Part shown: piece after piece, positions 44,529 through 44,893 of the stretch | Numbering within the stretch: position 1 is the first letter of the stretch | Layout of the letters: the number at the start of each line of letters is the position of its first letter | IMG/VR virus record: IMGVR_UViG_3300031576_000103 | Location: 1-44,893 of that record | Source: a virus | Strand: one strand, 5' to 3' | Length of the DNA stretch: 44,893 bases | Position numbers and translations under genes: made by a program | Notes under the pieces: model-generated | The model's input: the letters and a program-made list of their open reading frames with translations, nothing else | Told to the model about the DNA's origin: nothing | The model's database searches: none

Positions 44529-44893
44529 TCAGGCGTCTCCGAGGAAGATCACTGCAAGGTTCCAGTCCGACAAGGTGAGACCGGCCCCGCTGTCCTGCTG
44601 GACACGCAGCCGCAGGAACCCATCGTCGGCATCGACGACGGGGATGTCGATGATCCCGGACATCACCTGGGTCGTCTTGAAATCCGCGATGGCCTCGACG
44701 TTCGAGCGGAGCCCGTCGAGTTCAGCGTCGGTCCAGACGTTCGCGATCAGTGTCTCGGCGAAGAACAGCCGCTGCTCGGTCGTGTTGACTGCCCAGCGAC
44801 ATGTCGCGATCACGAGGTACTGGCCGACGAACGGGAACTTGATCCGGTCACTCGCCGTCTCCACGTAGGAGTCGGTGTCCGCGACCGTCGTCG
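44529..44893 (-). CDS. Tail fibre / tip protein, 3' part
   Basis: The 3' end of the 727-codon gene that starts at 1946. Reading across the circular join, the codons before 44864 are those at 1-127 in the left copy. FPFVGQYLVIATCRW, FFAETLIANVWTDAELDGLR and FLRLRVQQDSGAGLTLSDWN complete a jelly-roll, C1q-like C-terminal domain. The stop TGA lies at 44531-44529. The next gene downstream begins at 44512. The GTG at 44864 that an ORF caller would use is internal to the true gene. Confidence 0.85.
   Translation of the reverse strand, partial: TTVADTDSYVETASDRIKFPFVGQYLVIATCRWAVNTTEQRLFFAETLIANVWTDAELDGLRSNVEAIADFKTTQVMSGIIDIPVVDADDGFLRLRVQQDSGAGLTLSDWNLAVIFLGDA
44767..44893. repeat. Terminal direct repeat, right copy
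   Basis: Identical to bases 1-127. Removing one copy leaves a 44,766-bp circle. It implies circular permutation or a circular form, not a fixed biological end. Confidence 0.95.

Overview
The window is a complete, circularly closed assembly of a GC-rich temperate bacteriophage, most likely with a short (podovirus-type) tail. The first 127 bases recur exactly as the last 127 bases, and one tail-fibre gene runs off the left edge and continues on the right edge, so the unique sequence is 44,766 bp. Tail type is inferred from a P22-like set: large portal, Ala/Pro-rich scaffold, SU10-type capsid, T7 gp11-like adaptor, propeller-like nozzle protein and a giant ejection-type protein, with no tape measure or tail-tube genes seen. 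The host cannot be fixed from sequence. High GC and promoters placed directly on start codons (leaderless mRNA) would suit an actinobacterium.

Layout: leftward (minus) genes run from about 21.3 kb down to 1 and on around the circle to 34.1 kb. In order they are small accessory genes (21.3-18.6 kb), a repeat-rich gene-free stretch (18.1-18.6 kb), packaging (TerS, TerL), a set of small genes, portal, scaffold, capsid, decoration and connector genes, tail fibres, internal/ejection proteins (44.5-36.7 kb), two M15 peptidases and a holin/TM lysis cassette ending at 34.1 kb. Two opposite-strand insertions interrupt this arm: a lipoprotein moron (41.5 kb) and an HNH endonuclease broken by one base (36.3 kb). 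At 21.8-23.2 kb lie a tyrosine integrase and an XRE repressor, facing a rightward early operon (23.2-34.1 kb) across a compact operator/promoter region.

The early operon is tightly coupled (ATGA, GTGA, TTGA overlaps). It holds regulators, a Cas4-like nuclease, a phiC31 gp3-like protein, a replication initiator and its partner, a RuvC-like resolvase, a C5 and an MT-A70 DNA methyltransferase, a secreted transglycosylase-like protein and a HerA-like ATPase. Together these suggest recombination-linked replication and self-modification of phage DNA.

Two observations stand out. (1) The second half of the C5 methyltransferase gene also carries a 270-codon frame whose third-position composition is more coding-like than that of the methyltransferase frame and which reads like a phage protein family in its own right (dual coding). 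(2) Five copies of a dyad with constant arms and a variable 6-base loop sit at successive gene junctions between 29.25 and 30.84 kb, four of them placed as the start codon and first codons of the following gene and the fifth just before the C5 methyltransferase, so that they delimit cassette-like accessory slots. A third locus, 18.3-18.6 kb, carries an 11-bp-period array of GTCCGT half-sites and palindromes and is a candidate origin or operator.
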